NCBI RefSeq assembly: GCF_000565285.1
Contig: NZ_APVL01000004.1
Location: 186,001-250,000, forward strand
Reading direction: 5' to 3'
DNA: 64,000 bases
From: Cytobacillus firmus DS1
Lineage (GTDB): Bacteria; Bacillota; Bacilli; Bacillales; Cytobacillaceae
The notes beneath the pieces were generated by a model. The model was not told the DNA's origin and made no database searches. It was given only the letters and a program-made list of their open reading frames with translations. Shown piece by piece: positions 30,470-40,406 of the stretch. Numbering within the stretch: the first letter of the stretch is position 1; each line of letters begins with the position of its first letter. The translations under genes and the position numbers were made by a program.

Positions 30470-31030
30470 ATGAAAAGAAACAAAAAAGAACGTCAAGCAT
30501 TATTAACGGACACAATAAAAGAAAATCCTTTTGTCACGGACGAGGAACTTGCGGACAAATTCTCTGTCAGCGTCCAGACAATCAGGCTCGATCGGCTGGA
30601 ATTATCAATTCCGGAATTGCGTGAGCGAATCAAGCATGTTGCCGAGAAAAGTTTTGAGGATGAAGTGCGATCTTTACCAATAGAAGAAATAATCGGTGAA
30701 ATAATAGATATAGAATTGGATAAAACGGCGATATCCATTTTCGATGTAAAAAATGAACATGTCTTTAAGCGTAATGGAATTGCCCGGGGCCATCACTTGT
30801 TTGCACAGGCCAACTCACTGGCTGTCGCTGTAATAAATGATGAGCTGGCATTAACGGCAAAAGCCAATATTCAATTTACAAGGCCAGTGAGATTAAATGA
30901 ACGTGTCATCGCAAAAGCAAAGGTCCTTACAATTGATATTGACAGCGGAAGGACAATGGTTGAAGTGAACAGCTTTGTAAATAACGAACAGGTATTTAAG
31001 GGCGAATTTGACATGTTCAGAAAAAAATAA
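30470..31030 (+). CDS. fapR: FapR, transcriptional repressor of fatty acid and phospholipid synthesis
   Basis: 186 residues from ATG 30470 ([12 protein letters not shown]), the family length; the upstream in-frame extension covers the promoter and is not used. N-terminal winged helix-turn-helix of DeoR type ([19 protein letters not shown]), linker helix, and C-terminal hot-dog (thioesterase-like) malonyl-CoA-binding domain ([24 protein letters not shown]-like sheet). GGTGGGA precedes the start. First gene of the operon that it regulates. Confidence 0.95.
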   Translation: MKRNKKERQALLTDTIKENPFVTDEELADKFSVSVQTIRLDRLELSIPELRERIKHVAEKSFEDEVRSLPIEEIIGEIIDIELDKTAISIFDVKNEHVFKRNGIARGHHLFAQANSLAVAVINDELALTAKANIQFTRPVRLNERVIAKAKVLTIDIDSGRTMVEVNSFVNNEQVFKGEFDMFRKK

Positions 31031-31050
31031 TCACTAAAGGATGAAGCATC

Positions 31051-32055
31051 ATGAAAATTGCCATAGACGCAATGGGTGGCGACAATGCCCCAAAGGAAAT
31101 TGTCCTTGGGGCAATGAAAGCCGCCGCAGAGTTTAAAGATGTACATATTACCCTTGTAGGCGATGAGTCAAAAATAAACCAATACCTTATTTCAAATGAG
31201 CGAATTGACATTTTGCATACAGATGAAGTCATTTTGCCTGATGATGAGCCGGTGAGGGCTGTACGCAGAAAGAAAAATGCATCTATGGTGCTTGCAGCGC
31301 AGCTTGTCACAGATGGTAAGGCTGATGCTTGCATTTCCGCAGGAAACACGGGTGCTCTTATGGCAGCAGGTCTTTTTGTGGTAGGAAGGATAGAGGGCAT
31401 TGAACGCCCGGCATTATCACCTACGCTTCCAACAATAGGAGGGGAAGGTTTCCTTTTGCTCGATGTAGGGGCGAATGTGGATGCGAAGCCAGAGCATCTT
31501 CTTCAATATGCGATTATTGGATCTATATATACTGAAAAAGTCCGGGGTGTAGCCAATCCCAGAGTAGGGCTCCTAAATATCGGAACGGAAGAGAAAAAAG
31601 GCAATGAGCTGGCAAAAAATACATTTGATCTGCTGAAGAAGGCGGATATCAATTTTATCGGCAATGTGGAAGCGCGCGATTTGCTTGAGGGAGCTGCGGA
31701 TGTTGTAGTGACGGATGGCTTTACCGGCAATATGGTGCTCAAGACAATTGAAGGTACTGCTCTATCTGTATTCAAAATGCTAAAAACAGCTCTGACCAGC
31801 AACTTTAAAACAAAATTGGCAGCAGCAGTCTTAAAGCCTGATTTATACCAGCTTAAATCTAGAATGGATTATTCGGAATACGGCGGTGCAGGATTATTTG
31901 GATTAAAGGCGCCGGTTATCAAGGCGCATGGTTCTTCAGATGCAACAGCTTTATTCAGTGCAGTGAGGCAGACCAGGAACATGGTCGAAAACAATGTTGC
32001 TGATACGATTAAGGAAGCAGTTGAAAAAGAAGCCCAGAAAACAGCTCTTAAATAA
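31051..32055 (+). CDS. plsX: Phosphate acyltransferase PlsX
   Basis: Makes acyl phosphate from acyl-ACP, the first committed step of phospholipid synthesis in Gram-positives. The 334-residue protein shows [42 protein letters not shown] and [14 protein letters not shown], all characteristic. It is 20 bases downstream of fapR and belongs to the FapR regulon. Confidence 0.95.
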   Translation: MKIAIDAMGGDNAPKEIVLGAMKAAAEFKDVHITLVGDESKINQYLISNERIDILHTDEVILPDDEPVRAVRRKKNASMVLAAQLVTDGKADACISAGNTGALMAAGLFVVGRIEGIERPALSPTLPTIGGEGFLLLDVGANVDAKPEHLLQYAIIGSIYTEKVRGVANPRVGLLNIGTEEKKGNELAKNTFDLLKKADINFIGNVEARDLLEGAADVVVTDGFTGNMVLKTIEGTALSVFKMLKTALTSNFKTKLAAAVLKPDLYQLKSRMDYSEYGGAGLFGLKAPVIKAHGSSDATALFSAVRQTRNMVENNVADTIKEAVEKEAQKTALK

Positions 32056-32082
32056 ACACATTTTAACTTGGGGGGAAGCACG

Positions 32083-33030
32083 ATGGGTAAAATCGCCTTT
32101 TTATTCCCTGGGCAGGGGTCCCAGGCTGCAGGGATGGGTAAATCGTTAGCTGAACAGAATGAAAAAGTAAAATCATTTTTCGAAAGAGCCGATCAAAAAC
32201 TTGGCTTTTCATTATCGGCACTTATTTTTGAAGGGCCTCAGGACAAATTGACTTTGACAACAAACGCTCAGCCTGCACTGTTGACCACCGGCATTGCCAT
32301 TCTCGATTATTTTAAAAGATCTGGTATAAAACCTGATTTTGTGGCGGGACATAGCCTTGGTGAGTATACTGCACTAGTTGCTGCGGAAGCTATATCCTTT
32401 GAGGATGGGGTATATGCTGTCCGTAAGCGGGGGGAATTCATGGAAGAAGCAGTTCCAAATGGCGAAGGAACAATGGCTGCGGTATTGGGTCTTGACAGGG
32501 ACAAGCTTACTGCAGTTACAGAAGAGGTTACTGAAGGAGGAAATCCGGTTCAGCTTGCAAACCTGAACTGTCCTGGACAAATTGTCATTTCAGGTTCAAA
32601 AGCAGGAGTGGAACTGGCTTCTGTAAAGGCTAAAGAAGAAGGTGCCAAGCGTGTTCTTCCGCTGGAGGTAAGCGGTCCTTTCCATTCTGAATTAATGAAG
32701 CCTGCTGCGGAGAAATTCAGGGAAATCCTGGATGAGATTGAGATCAAAGATGCAGCTGTTCCTGTCATTGCAAATGTTACGGCTTCTGAAATGATTTCCG
32801 CTTCAGAAATCAACAGCAGATTGATTGAACAGCTGTATTCTCCTGTACTCTGGGAGGATTCAATCCGCAAAATGATAGAGCTTGGAGTAGATACATTTAT
32901 TGAAATAGGACCTGGAAAAGTACTGTCGGGCTTAGTGAAAAAGGTTGATCGTTCCCTCAAAACGTATGCCGTTTCCGATGCTGAATCCTGCCAGGCAGTT
33001 ACAGAATCCTTGAAGGAGGAATTGAGATGA
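32083..33030 (+). CDS. fabD: Malonyl-CoA:ACP S-malonyltransferase
   Basis: Loads malonate on ACP. ATG 32083 ([14 protein letters not shown]) follows GGGGGAAG (32070-32077), giving 315 residues; a TTG at 32068 is further upstream of that site and is rejected. The nucleophile serine is in [10 protein letters not shown], with the oxyanion GQGSQ and the later FHSELM histidine. Overlaps fabG by four bases. Confidence 0.95.
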   Translation: MGKIAFLFPGQGSQAAGMGKSLAEQNEKVKSFFERADQKLGFSLSALIFEGPQDKLTLTTNAQPALLTTGIAILDYFKRSGIKPDFVAGHSLGEYTALVAAEAISFEDGVYAVRKRGEFMEEAVPNGEGTMAAVLGLDRDKLTAVTEEVTEGGNPVQLANLNCPGQIVISGSKAGVELASVKAKEEGAKRVLPLEVSGPFHSELMKPAAEKFREILDEIEIKDAAVPVIANVTASEMISASEINSRLIEQLYSPVLWEDSIRKMIELGVDTFIEIGPGKVLSGLVKKVDRSLKTYAVSDAESCQAVTESLKEELR

Positions 33031-33770
33031 AGCTAGAGGGAAAAGCCGCTTTAGTAACAGGAGCTTCCCGCGGAATCGGAAGAGAAATCGCCTTGGGTCT
33101 TGCCAGGCAAGGTGCGGATATTGCTGTTAACTACTCCGGAAGTGAGGCAAGGGCAAACGAAGTAGTTGATGAAATAAAAGCATTAGGCAGAAATGCATTC
33201 GCTATTCAATGCGATGTGTCAAATAGTGATTCCGTGGCAAGTATGGTTAAAGAAACAGTAGAAAAGTTTGGCAAGCTGGATATTCTGGTTAATAATGCTG
33301 GAATTACAAAGGACAACCTGCTTATGAGAATGAAGGAAGAAGAATGGGATGATGTTATTAACATTAACCTTAAAGGTGTTTTCCTTTGTACCAAAGCTGT
33401 TACAAGGCAGATGATGAAACAGCGCAGCGGCCGCATTATCAATATTTCATCCATTGTCGGAGTAAGCGGAAATCCTGGACAGGCTAATTATGTCGCTGCT
33501 AAATCAGGTGTTATTGGCCTGACAAAGACCTCCGCAAAGGAACTTGCATCAAGAGGGATAACAGTCAATGCGATTGCACCAGGCTTCATCACAACTGATA
33601 TGACGGATAAGCTGAACGAGGATGTAAGAGATCAGATGCTGAAACAAATCCCATTGGCACGCTTCGGCGATCCTGCTGATATTGCAAATGTGGCAGTGTT
33701 TCTTGCTTCAGAGGACAGCCGTTATATGACAGGACAAACCCTGCATGTTGATGGCGGAATGGTCATGTAA
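33027..33770 (+). CDS. fabG: 3-oxoacyl-ACP reductase
   Basis: NADPH-dependent reduction of beta-ketoacyl-ACP. Classic short-chain dehydrogenase of 247 residues: cofactor loop [12 protein letters not shown], catalytic serine in INISSIVG, and YVAAK; ends with the usual [12 protein letters not shown]. Overlaps fabD (ATGA). Confidence 0.96.
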   Translation: MKLEGKAALVTGASRGIGREIALGLARQGADIAVNYSGSEARANEVVDEIKALGRNAFAIQCDVSNSDSVASMVKETVEKFGKLDILVNNAGITKDNLLMRMKEEEWDDVININLKGVFLCTKAVTRQMMKQRSGRIINISSIVGVSGNPGQANYVAAKSGVIGLTKTSAKELASRGITVNAIAPGFITTDMTDKLNEDVRDQMLKQIPLARFGDPADIANVAVFLASEDSRYMTGQTLHVDGGMVM

Positions 33771-33810
33771 TTTGTAACAGGGTTGTAATGCAAATTTTTT
33801 TATAAAACCT

Positions 33811-33839
33811 TTCAATAAAGGCTAAAAATAATCTATAAT
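33811..33839 (+). promoter_or_regulatory. Candidate promoter of acpP
   Basis: TTCAAT (33811-33816), 17-base spacer, TATAAT (33834-33839), 23 bases before acpP. This would allow abundant ACP independent of fapR. Confidence 0.5.
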
Positions 33840-33861
33840 ACTTGAGGGGAGGTGAACAAGC

Positions 33862-34095
33862 ATGGCAGAAGTATTAGAACGTGTAACAAAGATCATCGTG
33901 GACCGTCTTGGCGTTGAAGAGTCTGAAGTGAAACTGGAGGCTTCTTTCAAAGATGATCTAGGTGCTGATTCCCTTGACGTTGTAGAATTAGTAATGGAAT
34001 TAGAAGATGAGTTCGACATGGAAATTTCTGACGATGATGCTGAGAAAATCGCAACAGTCGGTGACGCTGTAAATTACATAAAAGCTAGCCAATAA
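33862..34095 (+). CDS. acpP: Acyl carrier protein
   Basis: 77-residue acidic four-helix carrier (acpA in B. subtilis). The phosphopantetheine serine is in [25 protein letters not shown] lies upstream. A strong terminator follows, making it the end of the lipid cluster. Confidence 0.97.
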   Translation: MAEVLERVTKIIVDRLGVEESEVKLEASFKDDLGADSLDVVELVMELEDEFDMEISDDDAEKIATVGDAVNYIKASQ

Positions 34096-34112
34096 TCGTT
34101 AGTAGAACCACT

Positions 34113-34151
34113 CTGCAGTGAGGGAACCCCCCTCACTGCAGCAATTTTTTT
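34113..34151 (+). terminator. Terminator after acpP
   Basis: CTGCAGTGAGGG and CCCTCACTGCAG form a 12-bp perfect stem, followed by CAATTTTTTTC. Confidence 0.9.
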
Positions 34152-34254
34152 CAGATGTTTACTGTCCGGTGTTACCTGCAGCATCAAAAGGGCAGCATGG
34201 AATAAAGCTTCCAGCCAGCAGCAGGTGACTGTGGACAGTAAATACGTTTCTCAA

Positions 34255-34284
34255 AAGCTCCGTTTGATAACGGGGCTTTCTTCT
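34255..34284 (+). terminator. Second terminator-like hairpin in the acpP-rnc spacer
   Basis: AAAGCTCCGTT pairs with AACGGGGCTTT across TGAT and is followed by CTTCTT. It may be a remnant terminator. Apart from this, the terminator at 34113 and the repeat at 34447, the 34096-34661 spacer shows no supported gene. Confidence 0.4.
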
Positions 34285-34446
34285 GTGAAAATAACCGTAA
34301 CTATAAAATTGCTTTATATAGAAGTTTTTTTGCGTTTTTCCTCTTTATTACGTAAACTTAGGGAAGACCATTTATTTAAGATTTTTGTGAATGTAAGTCT
34401 ACTTAAATCTTATGGTTTTTGGACATTTATCTATATTTTTCATTGA

Positions 34447-34574
34447 GTTGATTGGAGCGGAAGGTGCGAGACTCCAGCGGGAGCAGCGGGACAGGTGAGA
34501 CCCCGCAGACGCGCATCGTCGAGGAGGCTCACCGCCCGCCCCGCGGAAAGCGAGTGCCTGTAGCGGAAATCAAC
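34447..34574. repeat. 128-bp GTTGATT...AATCAAC interspersed repeat, copy 1
   Basis: Begins GTTGATTGGAGCGGAAGG and ends AGCGGAAATCAAC; the terminal seven bases are inverted. Inside are hairpin-forming boxes such as GGTGAG (34494-34499) with CTCACC (34528-34533), and it is much richer in GC than its surroundings. The same 128-bp unit recurs at 60111. Dispersed repeats of this look are, to my knowledge, common in spacers of many Bacillus species; they have no ORF. Confidence 0.8.
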
Positions 34575-34661
34575 GGGCTTAGTTCAAAACCTAAAACATC
34601 ACTATTTTTGAAATGAGACTACTACTAAAAAGAATATTAATATTAGCAAGGTGGATGCAAT

Positions 34662-35402
34662 ATGCGCAGTAATAAAGATAAAGAAAGAAAATCATTTCGC
34701 GCAATCGAAAAACAATTTAAAGAATTCCAGGCGGAAATCGGAATTCACTTTGAAAATGAAAAATTACTCAAACAAGCTTTTACCCATTCATCCTATGTGA
34801 ATGAGCACCGGAGAAAGCCTTATGAAGACAATGAAAGGCTGGAATTCCTGGGTGATGCCGTCCTGGAACTGACTGTTTCAAAATTCCTTTACTTAAAATA
34901 TCCGATGATGAGCGAGGGTGAATTAACAAAGCTGAGGGCTGCGGTTGTCTGCGAACCATCCCTGGTCTCTTTTGCCCATGAATTGTCTTTTGGCAGCCTG
35001 GTGCTCCTTGGTAAAGGGGAGGAAATGACAGGAGGAAGAACCCGTCCGGCTTTGCTTGCAGATGTATTCGAAGCCTTTATAGGTGCATTATACCTGGATA
35101 AAGGATTAGATACAGTTGTCGGTTTTTTGGAAAAAGTTGTTTTTCCGAAAATTGATTCAGGTGCTTTTTCGCATGTGATGGATTTTAAAAGCCAGCTGCA
35201 GGAGCTTGTGCAGCGGGATGGTGCAGGTGCAATTGAATACAAAATCCTTCAGGAAAAGGGGCCTGCCCACAATCGAGAATTTGTTTCCACTGTTTCTCTG
35301 AATGGCAGGGAACTTGGGACAGGCACTGGCCGATCAAAGAAAGAAGCCGAACAGCATGCGGCCCAAATGGCTCTTGAAGTATTAAAAAATCATATAAAGT
35401 GA
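34662..35402 (+). CDS. rnc: Ribonuclease III
   Basis: Cleaves double-stranded RNA in rRNA and mRNA processing. In 246 residues: RNase III domain with signature [13 protein letters not shown] and the second acidic site ([13 protein letters not shown]), then a C-terminal double-stranded-RNA-binding domain ([18 protein letters not shown]). AAGGTGG precedes the start. Next to smc, as in B. subtilis. Confidence 0.96.
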   Translation: MRSNKDKERKSFRAIEKQFKEFQAEIGIHFENEKLLKQAFTHSSYVNEHRRKPYEDNERLEFLGDAVLELTVSKFLYLKYPMMSEGELTKLRAAVVCEPSLVSFAHELSFGSLVLLGKGEEMTGGRTRPALLADVFEAFIGALYLDKGLDTVVGFLEKVVFPKIDSGAFSHVMDFKSQLQELVQRDGAGAIEYKILQEKGPAHNREFVSTVSLNGRELGTGTGRSKKEAEQHAAQMALEVLKNHIK

Positions 35403-35461
35403 ACATTTTCTAACTCTGACATCAAAGAGCAGAAACATGAGGAGACAGAGGGGGACCAAGG

Positions 35462-38400
35462 TTGTTTTTAAAAAGGCTTGATGTTATTGGATTTAAGTCG
35501 TTTGCTGAGCGGATAACGGTTGATTTTGTTCCAGGCGTCACAGCAGTTGTCGGTCCAAATGGAAGCGGGAAAAGCAATATAACTGATGCCATCCGCTGGG
35601 TATTGGGTGAACAATCAGCTAAGTCCCTTCGTGGAGCGAAAATGGAGGACGTCATTTTTGCGGGCAGTGATTCCAGGAGAGCCCAGAATTTTGCAGAGGT
35701 GACGCTGACGCTTGATAACGCCGATCAGGGTCTGCCGATCGAATATAGCGAAGTCAGTGTTACAAGAAGGGTCTACCGGTCCGGCGACAGCGAATACCTG
35801 ATCAATAAGCAAACATGCAGACTTAAAGATATCGTAGATTTATTTATGGATTCTGGCCTTGGCAGGGAAGCTTTTTCAATCATAAGCCAGGGCAGAGTTG
35901 AAGAAATTCTAAACAGCAAAGCTGAAGAACGCCGGACGATATTTGAAGAAGCGGCTGGCGTGCTTAAATACAAGACAAGGAAGAAAAAGGCGGAAGGCAA
36001 GCTTTCTGAAACCCAGGATAATTTAAACAGGGTGAATGATATTCTTCATGAACTGGAAACCCAGGTAGAGCCTTTGAAAATACAGGCCTCGATCGCAAAA
36101 GATTATCTTCAGCAGAAGGAAGAACTGGAGAAAATAGAGGTTGCCCTTACAGTTTATGAGATAGAGGATCTGCATTCAAAATGGGAGCAGCTTTCACGTC
36201 AGCTCGAGCTGCATACGGAAGATGAAATGAAGCTCTCGGCAGTTATCCAAAACAAAGAAGCGAAAATGGAAGAGTTAAAGGATCATATTGCTGCAATTGA
36301 TGAATCAGTAAATGATCTGCAGGATGTCCTCCTTCATGCCAGTGAAGAGCTGGAAAAGCTGGAAGGCAGAAAAGAAGTACTCAAAGAGCGAAAGAAAAAT
36401 GCCAGCCAGAATAAAGACCAGCTTCATAGAAACATGAGAGAACTTACAATGAAGATTGCTGAGTTAAAAGAGCAGAAAGAAAAGCACTCGGCTCTCAGGG
36501 AAAAAGTGAAGACAGAAGCTGTTAAGCTTCAAAAAGCATTAAAGGAAAAGCAGGAGCAGCTCAAACTATTCAGTGAAAATACAGAAGAAAAAATTGAATC
36601 ACTGAAAAGTGATTATATTGAAGTGCTGAACAGCCAGGCAGCTTCAAGGAATGAATTACAGAATATTGATCAGCAGCTGAGTCAGCAGGGTCAGCGCAGT
36701 TCAAGGCTTGAAATGGATAATGAAAAATATATTGCTGACCGCAAGAAAAATGAAGAGAAAAAACAAAAGATACAATCAAATCTGGAAAACCTGCAAAAGG
36801 AATTAGAAAATCAAGTTCATCTATTCCGAAATGAAGACCGCAAGCTTGAATCATTAAAGAATAATTATCAAAAGCAGGAAATAACCTTGTATCAGGCTTA
36901 TCAATATTTGCAGCAGGCAAAATCGAGGCAGGAAATGCTTGAAGAAATGGAAGAGGACTTTTCGGGTTTCTTCCAAGGGGTAAAAGAAGTATTGAAAGCA
37001 AGAGGCAGCACGCTGAAGGGAATTGAAGGGGCCGTAGCGGAATTAATTCAGGTGCCAAAGGAATACGAAACTGCGATTGAAACAGCTCTCGGCGGTGCCA
37101 TGCAGCATATCATCGTACAGGATGAACAGGATGGGAGAAGTGCTATTCAATTCTTGAAAAAGAATTCATACGGCAGAGCCACTTTCCTGCCGTTAAGTGT
37201 AGTTAAGGGGAAGAAGCTGAATACCGGGCAAATGCAATCGGTTCAAGGCCACCCTGCCTTTATTGGTGAAGCTGCTTCACTGATACAATTTGAAGGAAGG
37301 CACCAGCCTGCGATTGAAAACTTACTTGGCAATGTGGTTATTGCCCGTGATCTGAAAGGTGCCAATGAACTTGCGAAGCTGCTTCAATACCGTGTGAGGC
37401 TCGTAACAATGGACGGAGATGTGGTTAATCCCGGCGGCTCCATGACCGGCGGAGCTGTGAAACAGAAAAGTACTTCAATTCTTTCCCGTAAAGGTGAACT
37501 TGAAGAGCTGAAGTCCAGAATTACAGATATGGAATCCAAAACAGCTAATCTCGAAAAGCAAGTAAAACTGCAAAAAAGTGAAATTCAAAAACAGGATTTA
37601 CGCATTGAACAGCTTAGAAAAACAGGTGAAGAGCTTCGTTTGATGGAACAGAAGGTAAAAGGAGAACTATTAGAAGCAGAGTTTGAAGAGAAAAGCATTA
37701 ATGAGCGACTATCCCTTTATGATATGGATAAAGCACAGTTTTCGCAAGATATAGAGAGGCTGCTGGCAAGAAAAAGCGAGCTTGCAGCTTTATTGGATCA
37801 GCAGCAAAAGCAAATAGCTAATCTTGATCATGAAATAAAAGCATTAACAGAAAGAAAAAACACCCAGCAGTCTTCAAAGGAAACTTTAGTATATGAAATT
37901 AATGAGCTGAAAATTAGCTTCGCTTCCAAAAGTGAGCAGCTGAACCATGCTGAGGACAAGCTTGCCGCCATAAATTCTGAGCTTGTTGTTACCCGGGAGA
38001 AGCTGAAAACCGTTAAAGAAGATTTAGAATTGCTTTCATCCGAAATGACAAACAGCTCTTCAGGTGAACAGCATCTGGAAGAAGCAGCACAGCAAAAACT
38101 GCAGGAAAAGAATGAAACGCTTGAACTGATTGCGTCAAGAAGGAATGAACGCTTAAAGCTCCAAACATCTTTAGAGGATCTTGAGCTTGAGGCGAAAGAA
38201 TTAAAACGCCAGCATAAAGGCCTCGTTGAAGTGCTGAAAGATGAGGAAGTTAAACAGAACCGGCTGGATGTTGAGCTTGAAAATAGGCTGAATCATTTAA
38301 GAGAAGAATACCTGCTGTCTTTTGAAGCGGCTAAAGAAGAATACCCCCTGCAGATTGAAATAGATGAGGCGCGAAAAAGAGTAAAACTCATAAAACTGGC

Positions 38401-39028
38401 TATCGAGGAACTTGGAGCTGTAAATCTTGGAGCAATCGAGGAATATGAAAGAGTATCGGAACGCTATGAATTCCTGCTTGAGCAAAAAACAGACCTTCAG
38501 GAAGCAAAAGATACTTTATTCCAGGTTATTGATGAAATGGATGTTGAAATGAAAAGGCGATTTGAAGAAACCTTCGAAGGGATCCGATTTCATTTTGAGG
38601 CGGTTTTCCAATCTTTATTCGGTGGCGGCAGAGCAGATTTACGCTTGACCCAGCCTGATGATTTATTGAATACAGGTGTGGAAATCGTTGCACAGCCGCC
38701 AGGCAAGAAATTGCAGAACCTCGGGTTATTATCTGGGGGAGAAAGGGCACTTACAGCCATTGCATTACTGTTTTCCATTTTGAAAGTCCGGCCTGTTCCA
38801 TTCTGTATTCTTGATGAAGTTGAGGCTGCTTTGGATGAAGCGAATGTCCAAAGGTTCAGCCAATACTTAAAAAGATACAGTGCCGAAACCCAGTTCATCG
38901 TTATCACTCACAGAAAAGGAACAATGGAAGAAGCGGATGTCCTTTACGGTGTAACCATGCAGGAATCCGGTGTCTCCAAACTGGTATCTGTACGTCTGGA
39001 AGAAACCAGGGAATTAATTACTCAATAG
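35462..39028 (+). CDS. smc: Chromosome segregation ATPase SMC
   Basis: Condensin core subunit that extrudes DNA loops with ScpA-ScpB. 1,188 residues starting at TTG 35462 (MFLKRLDVIGFKSFA) behind GAGGGGG. Walker A GPNGSGKSN near residue 32, two long coiled coils, a hinge at about 500-660 with GGSMTGGAV, ABC signature LSGGERALTAIAL and Walker B FCILDEVEAALDE. The following gene is ftsY. Confidence 0.97.
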   Translation: MFLKRLDVIGFKSFAERITVDFVPGVTAVVGPNGSGKSNITDAIRWVLGEQSAKSLRGAKMEDVIFAGSDSRRAQNFAEVTLTLDNADQGLPIEYSEVSVTRRVYRSGDSEYLINKQTCRLKDIVDLFMDSGLGREAFSIISQGRVEEILNSKAEERRTIFEEAAGVLKYKTRKKKAEGKLSETQDNLNRVNDILHELETQVEPLKIQASIAKDYLQQKEELEKIEVALTVYEIEDLHSKWEQLSRQLELHTEDEMKLSAVIQNKEAKMEELKDHIAAIDESVNDLQDVLLHASEELEKLEGRKEVLKERKKNASQNKDQLHRNMRELTMKIAELKEQKEKHSALREKVKTEAVKLQKALKEKQEQLKLFSENTEEKIESLKSDYIEVLNSQAASRNELQNIDQQLSQQGQRSSRLEMDNEKYIADRKKNEEKKQKIQSNLENLQKELENQVHLFRNEDRKLESLKNNYQKQEITLYQAYQYLQQAKSRQEMLEEMEEDFSGFFQGVKEVLKARGSTLKGIEGAVAELIQVPKEYETAIETALGGAMQHIIVQDEQDGRSAIQFLKKNSYGRATFLPLSVVKGKKLNTGQMQSVQGHPAFIGEAASLIQFEGRHQPAIENLLGNVVIARDLKGANELAKLLQYRVRLVTMDGDVVNPGGSMTGGAVKQKSTSILSRKGELEELKSRITDMESKTANLEKQVKLQKSEIQKQDLRIEQLRKTGEELRLMEQKVKGELLEAEFEEKSINERLSLYDMDKAQFSQDIERLLARKSELAALLDQQQKQIANLDHEIKALTERKNTQQSSKETLVYEINELKISFASKSEQLNHAEDKLAAINSELVVTREKLKTVKEDLELLSSEMTNSSSGEQHLEEAAQQKLQEKNETLELIASRRNERLKLQTSLEDLELEAKELKRQHKGLVEVLKDEEVKQNRLDVELENRLNHLREEYLLSFEAAKEEYPLQIEIDEARKRVKLIKLAIEELGAVNLGAIEEYERVSERYEFLLEQKTDLQEAKDTLFQVIDEMDVEMKRRFEETFEGIRFHFEAVFQSLFGGGRADLRLTQPDDLLNTGVEIVAQPPGKKLQNLGLLSGGERALTAIALLFSILKVRPVPFCILDEVEAALDEANVQRFSQYLKRYSAETQFIVITHRKGTMEEADVLYGVTMQESGVSKLVSVRLEETRELITQ

Positions 39029-39100
39029 CAGCTTTAATGCGGAACAGCTTGTAACACTGTTCCGCACTTATACATATTGCTTTTATAAGGAAGTGAAAAC

Positions 39101-40102
39101 ATGAGTTTTTTTAAAAAACTAAAAGAGAAAATCACCAAGCAGACAGATACTGTTACTGAAAAGTTTAAAGACGGGCTAACCAAAACGCGCGATAATTTTT
39201 CAAATAAGGTAAATGACCTTGTTTCCAGGTACCGTAAAGTGGATGAGGAATTTTTTGAGGAACTCGAAGAAATCTTAATTGGGGCAGATGTCGGTTTTGA
39301 TACTGTCATGGAACTGGTGGATGAACTGAGAAGAGAAGTAAAACGCAAGAATATTCAGGATCCGCGCGAGGTTCAGGCAGTTATATCTGAGAAGCTTGTA
39401 GACATTTATGACAGCGCAGGCGAAACCTCGACAGAACTAAATATACAGACAGATGGACTTACGGTTATCCTGTTTGTTGGTGTTAACGGTGTCGGAAAAA
39501 CAACGACCATCGGAAAACTTGCCCATAAGTTCAAAAGCGAAGGGAAAAATGTCCTTCTTGCAGCAGGTGATACTTTCCGTGCAGGAGCGATTGAACAGCT
39601 TGAGGTGTGGGGCGAACGTGTCGGAGTTGATGTCATTAAGCAGGGAGCCGGTTCTGATCCTGCAGCTGTCATGTATGATGCTGTTCAGTCAGCAAAGTCG
39701 CGCAAAGCCGATATTTTAATCTGTGATACAGCGGGACGTCTTCAAAATAAAGTCAATTTGATGAAAGAATTGGAAAAGGTGAAGCGCGTAATTGAAAGAG
39801 AAGTGCCTGGTGCACCGCACGAAGTATTGCTTGTTCTTGACGCTACCACCGGACAAAATGCCATGATTCAGGCTAAGACCTTCAAGGAAGCAACAGATGT
39901 TTCCGGTATTGTTCTTACAAAGCTGGATGGTACTGCAAAAGGCGGCATCGTTCTGGCAATCAGAAATGAGCTGGAAATACCTGTGAAATTCGTAGGTTTA
40001 GGTGAAAAAATGGATGACCTGCAGGAATTTAATGCAGAACAATATGTCTATGGACTCTTTGCCGACATAGTTGAAAAAGAAGCAGAAGAAAAGGAAGAAT
40101 AA
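39101..40102 (+). CDS. ftsY: Signal recognition particle receptor FtsY
   Basis: SRP receptor GTPase at the membrane, partner of Ffh. 333 residues: charged N-terminal helices with membrane affinity, NG domain with GVNGVGKTTTIGKLA, DTAGRLQNK, TKLDGTAKGG and GLGEKMDDL. The ffh gene, normally just two genes away, is here separated by the 12.4-kb accessory operon. Confidence 0.96.
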   Translation: MSFFKKLKEKITKQTDTVTEKFKDGLTKTRDNFSNKVNDLVSRYRKVDEEFFEELEEILIGADVGFDTVMELVDELRREVKRKNIQDPREVQAVISEKLVDIYDSAGETSTELNIQTDGLTVILFVGVNGVGKTTTIGKLAHKFKSEGKNVLLAAGDTFRAGAIEQLEVWGERVGVDVIKQGAGSDPAAVMYDAVQSAKSRKADILICDTAGRLQNKVNLMKELEKVKRVIEREVPGAPHEVLLVLDATTGQNAMIQAKTFKEATDVSGIVLTKLDGTAKGGIVLAIRNELEIPVKFVGLGEKMDDLQEFNAEQYVYGLFADIVEKEAEEKEE

Positions 40103-40117
40103 AAATATGACTGATTA

Positions 40118-40152
40118 AACAGCCTGAGAATCCGTTCTCAGGCTGTTTTTTA
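40118..40152 (+). terminator. Terminator after ftsY
   Basis: AACAGCCTGAGAA, loop TCCG, TTCTCAGGCTGTT then TTTT; 13-bp perfect stem. It isolates the following accessory operon from ftsY. Confidence 0.92.
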
Positions 40153-40202
40153 TATTAAAGATAATAGAATGAAAATAAAAAATAGTTTAAATAATGCAAT
40201 TA

Positions 40203-40225
40203 ATAGTGTAAAATTACACTATAAT
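40203..40225 (+). promoter_or_regulatory. 20-bp perfect palindrome overlapping a -10 box, upstream of the accessory operon
   Basis: ATAGTGTAAAATTACACTAT (40203-40222) is perfectly palindromic; its right end forms TATAAT (40220-40225). No good -35 is 17 bases upstream (CAATTA). The arrangement fits an operator of a dimeric repressor (GntR, MarR or TetR type), but no such regulator is encoded nearby. The remaining spacer (40153-40406) is AT-rich and shows only the GGGGAG ribosome site of the next gene. Confidence 0.5.
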
Positions 40226-40406
40226 GATGTTGTTCTTCATCAAAATTAACCTGTAAAACAAATTATTTTAATATCCTCAGGAACTTTTTGTCATTAAGCT
40301 GCGTCTATAAATCGAAGAAGTTATCAGGCTGGCAATAATCCTTGTTATAGAAGCTGCCTATAAATATAAAAAGCTAATACTTACGATATTTAAAGGGGAG
40401 ATTGGG

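Noticed and set aside
34225-34446. 73-codon open frame in the acpP-rnc spacer
   Set aside because: Low-complexity, AT-driven composition, no ribosome site, overlaps a terminator-like hairpin and runs up to the repeat; no family resemblance.
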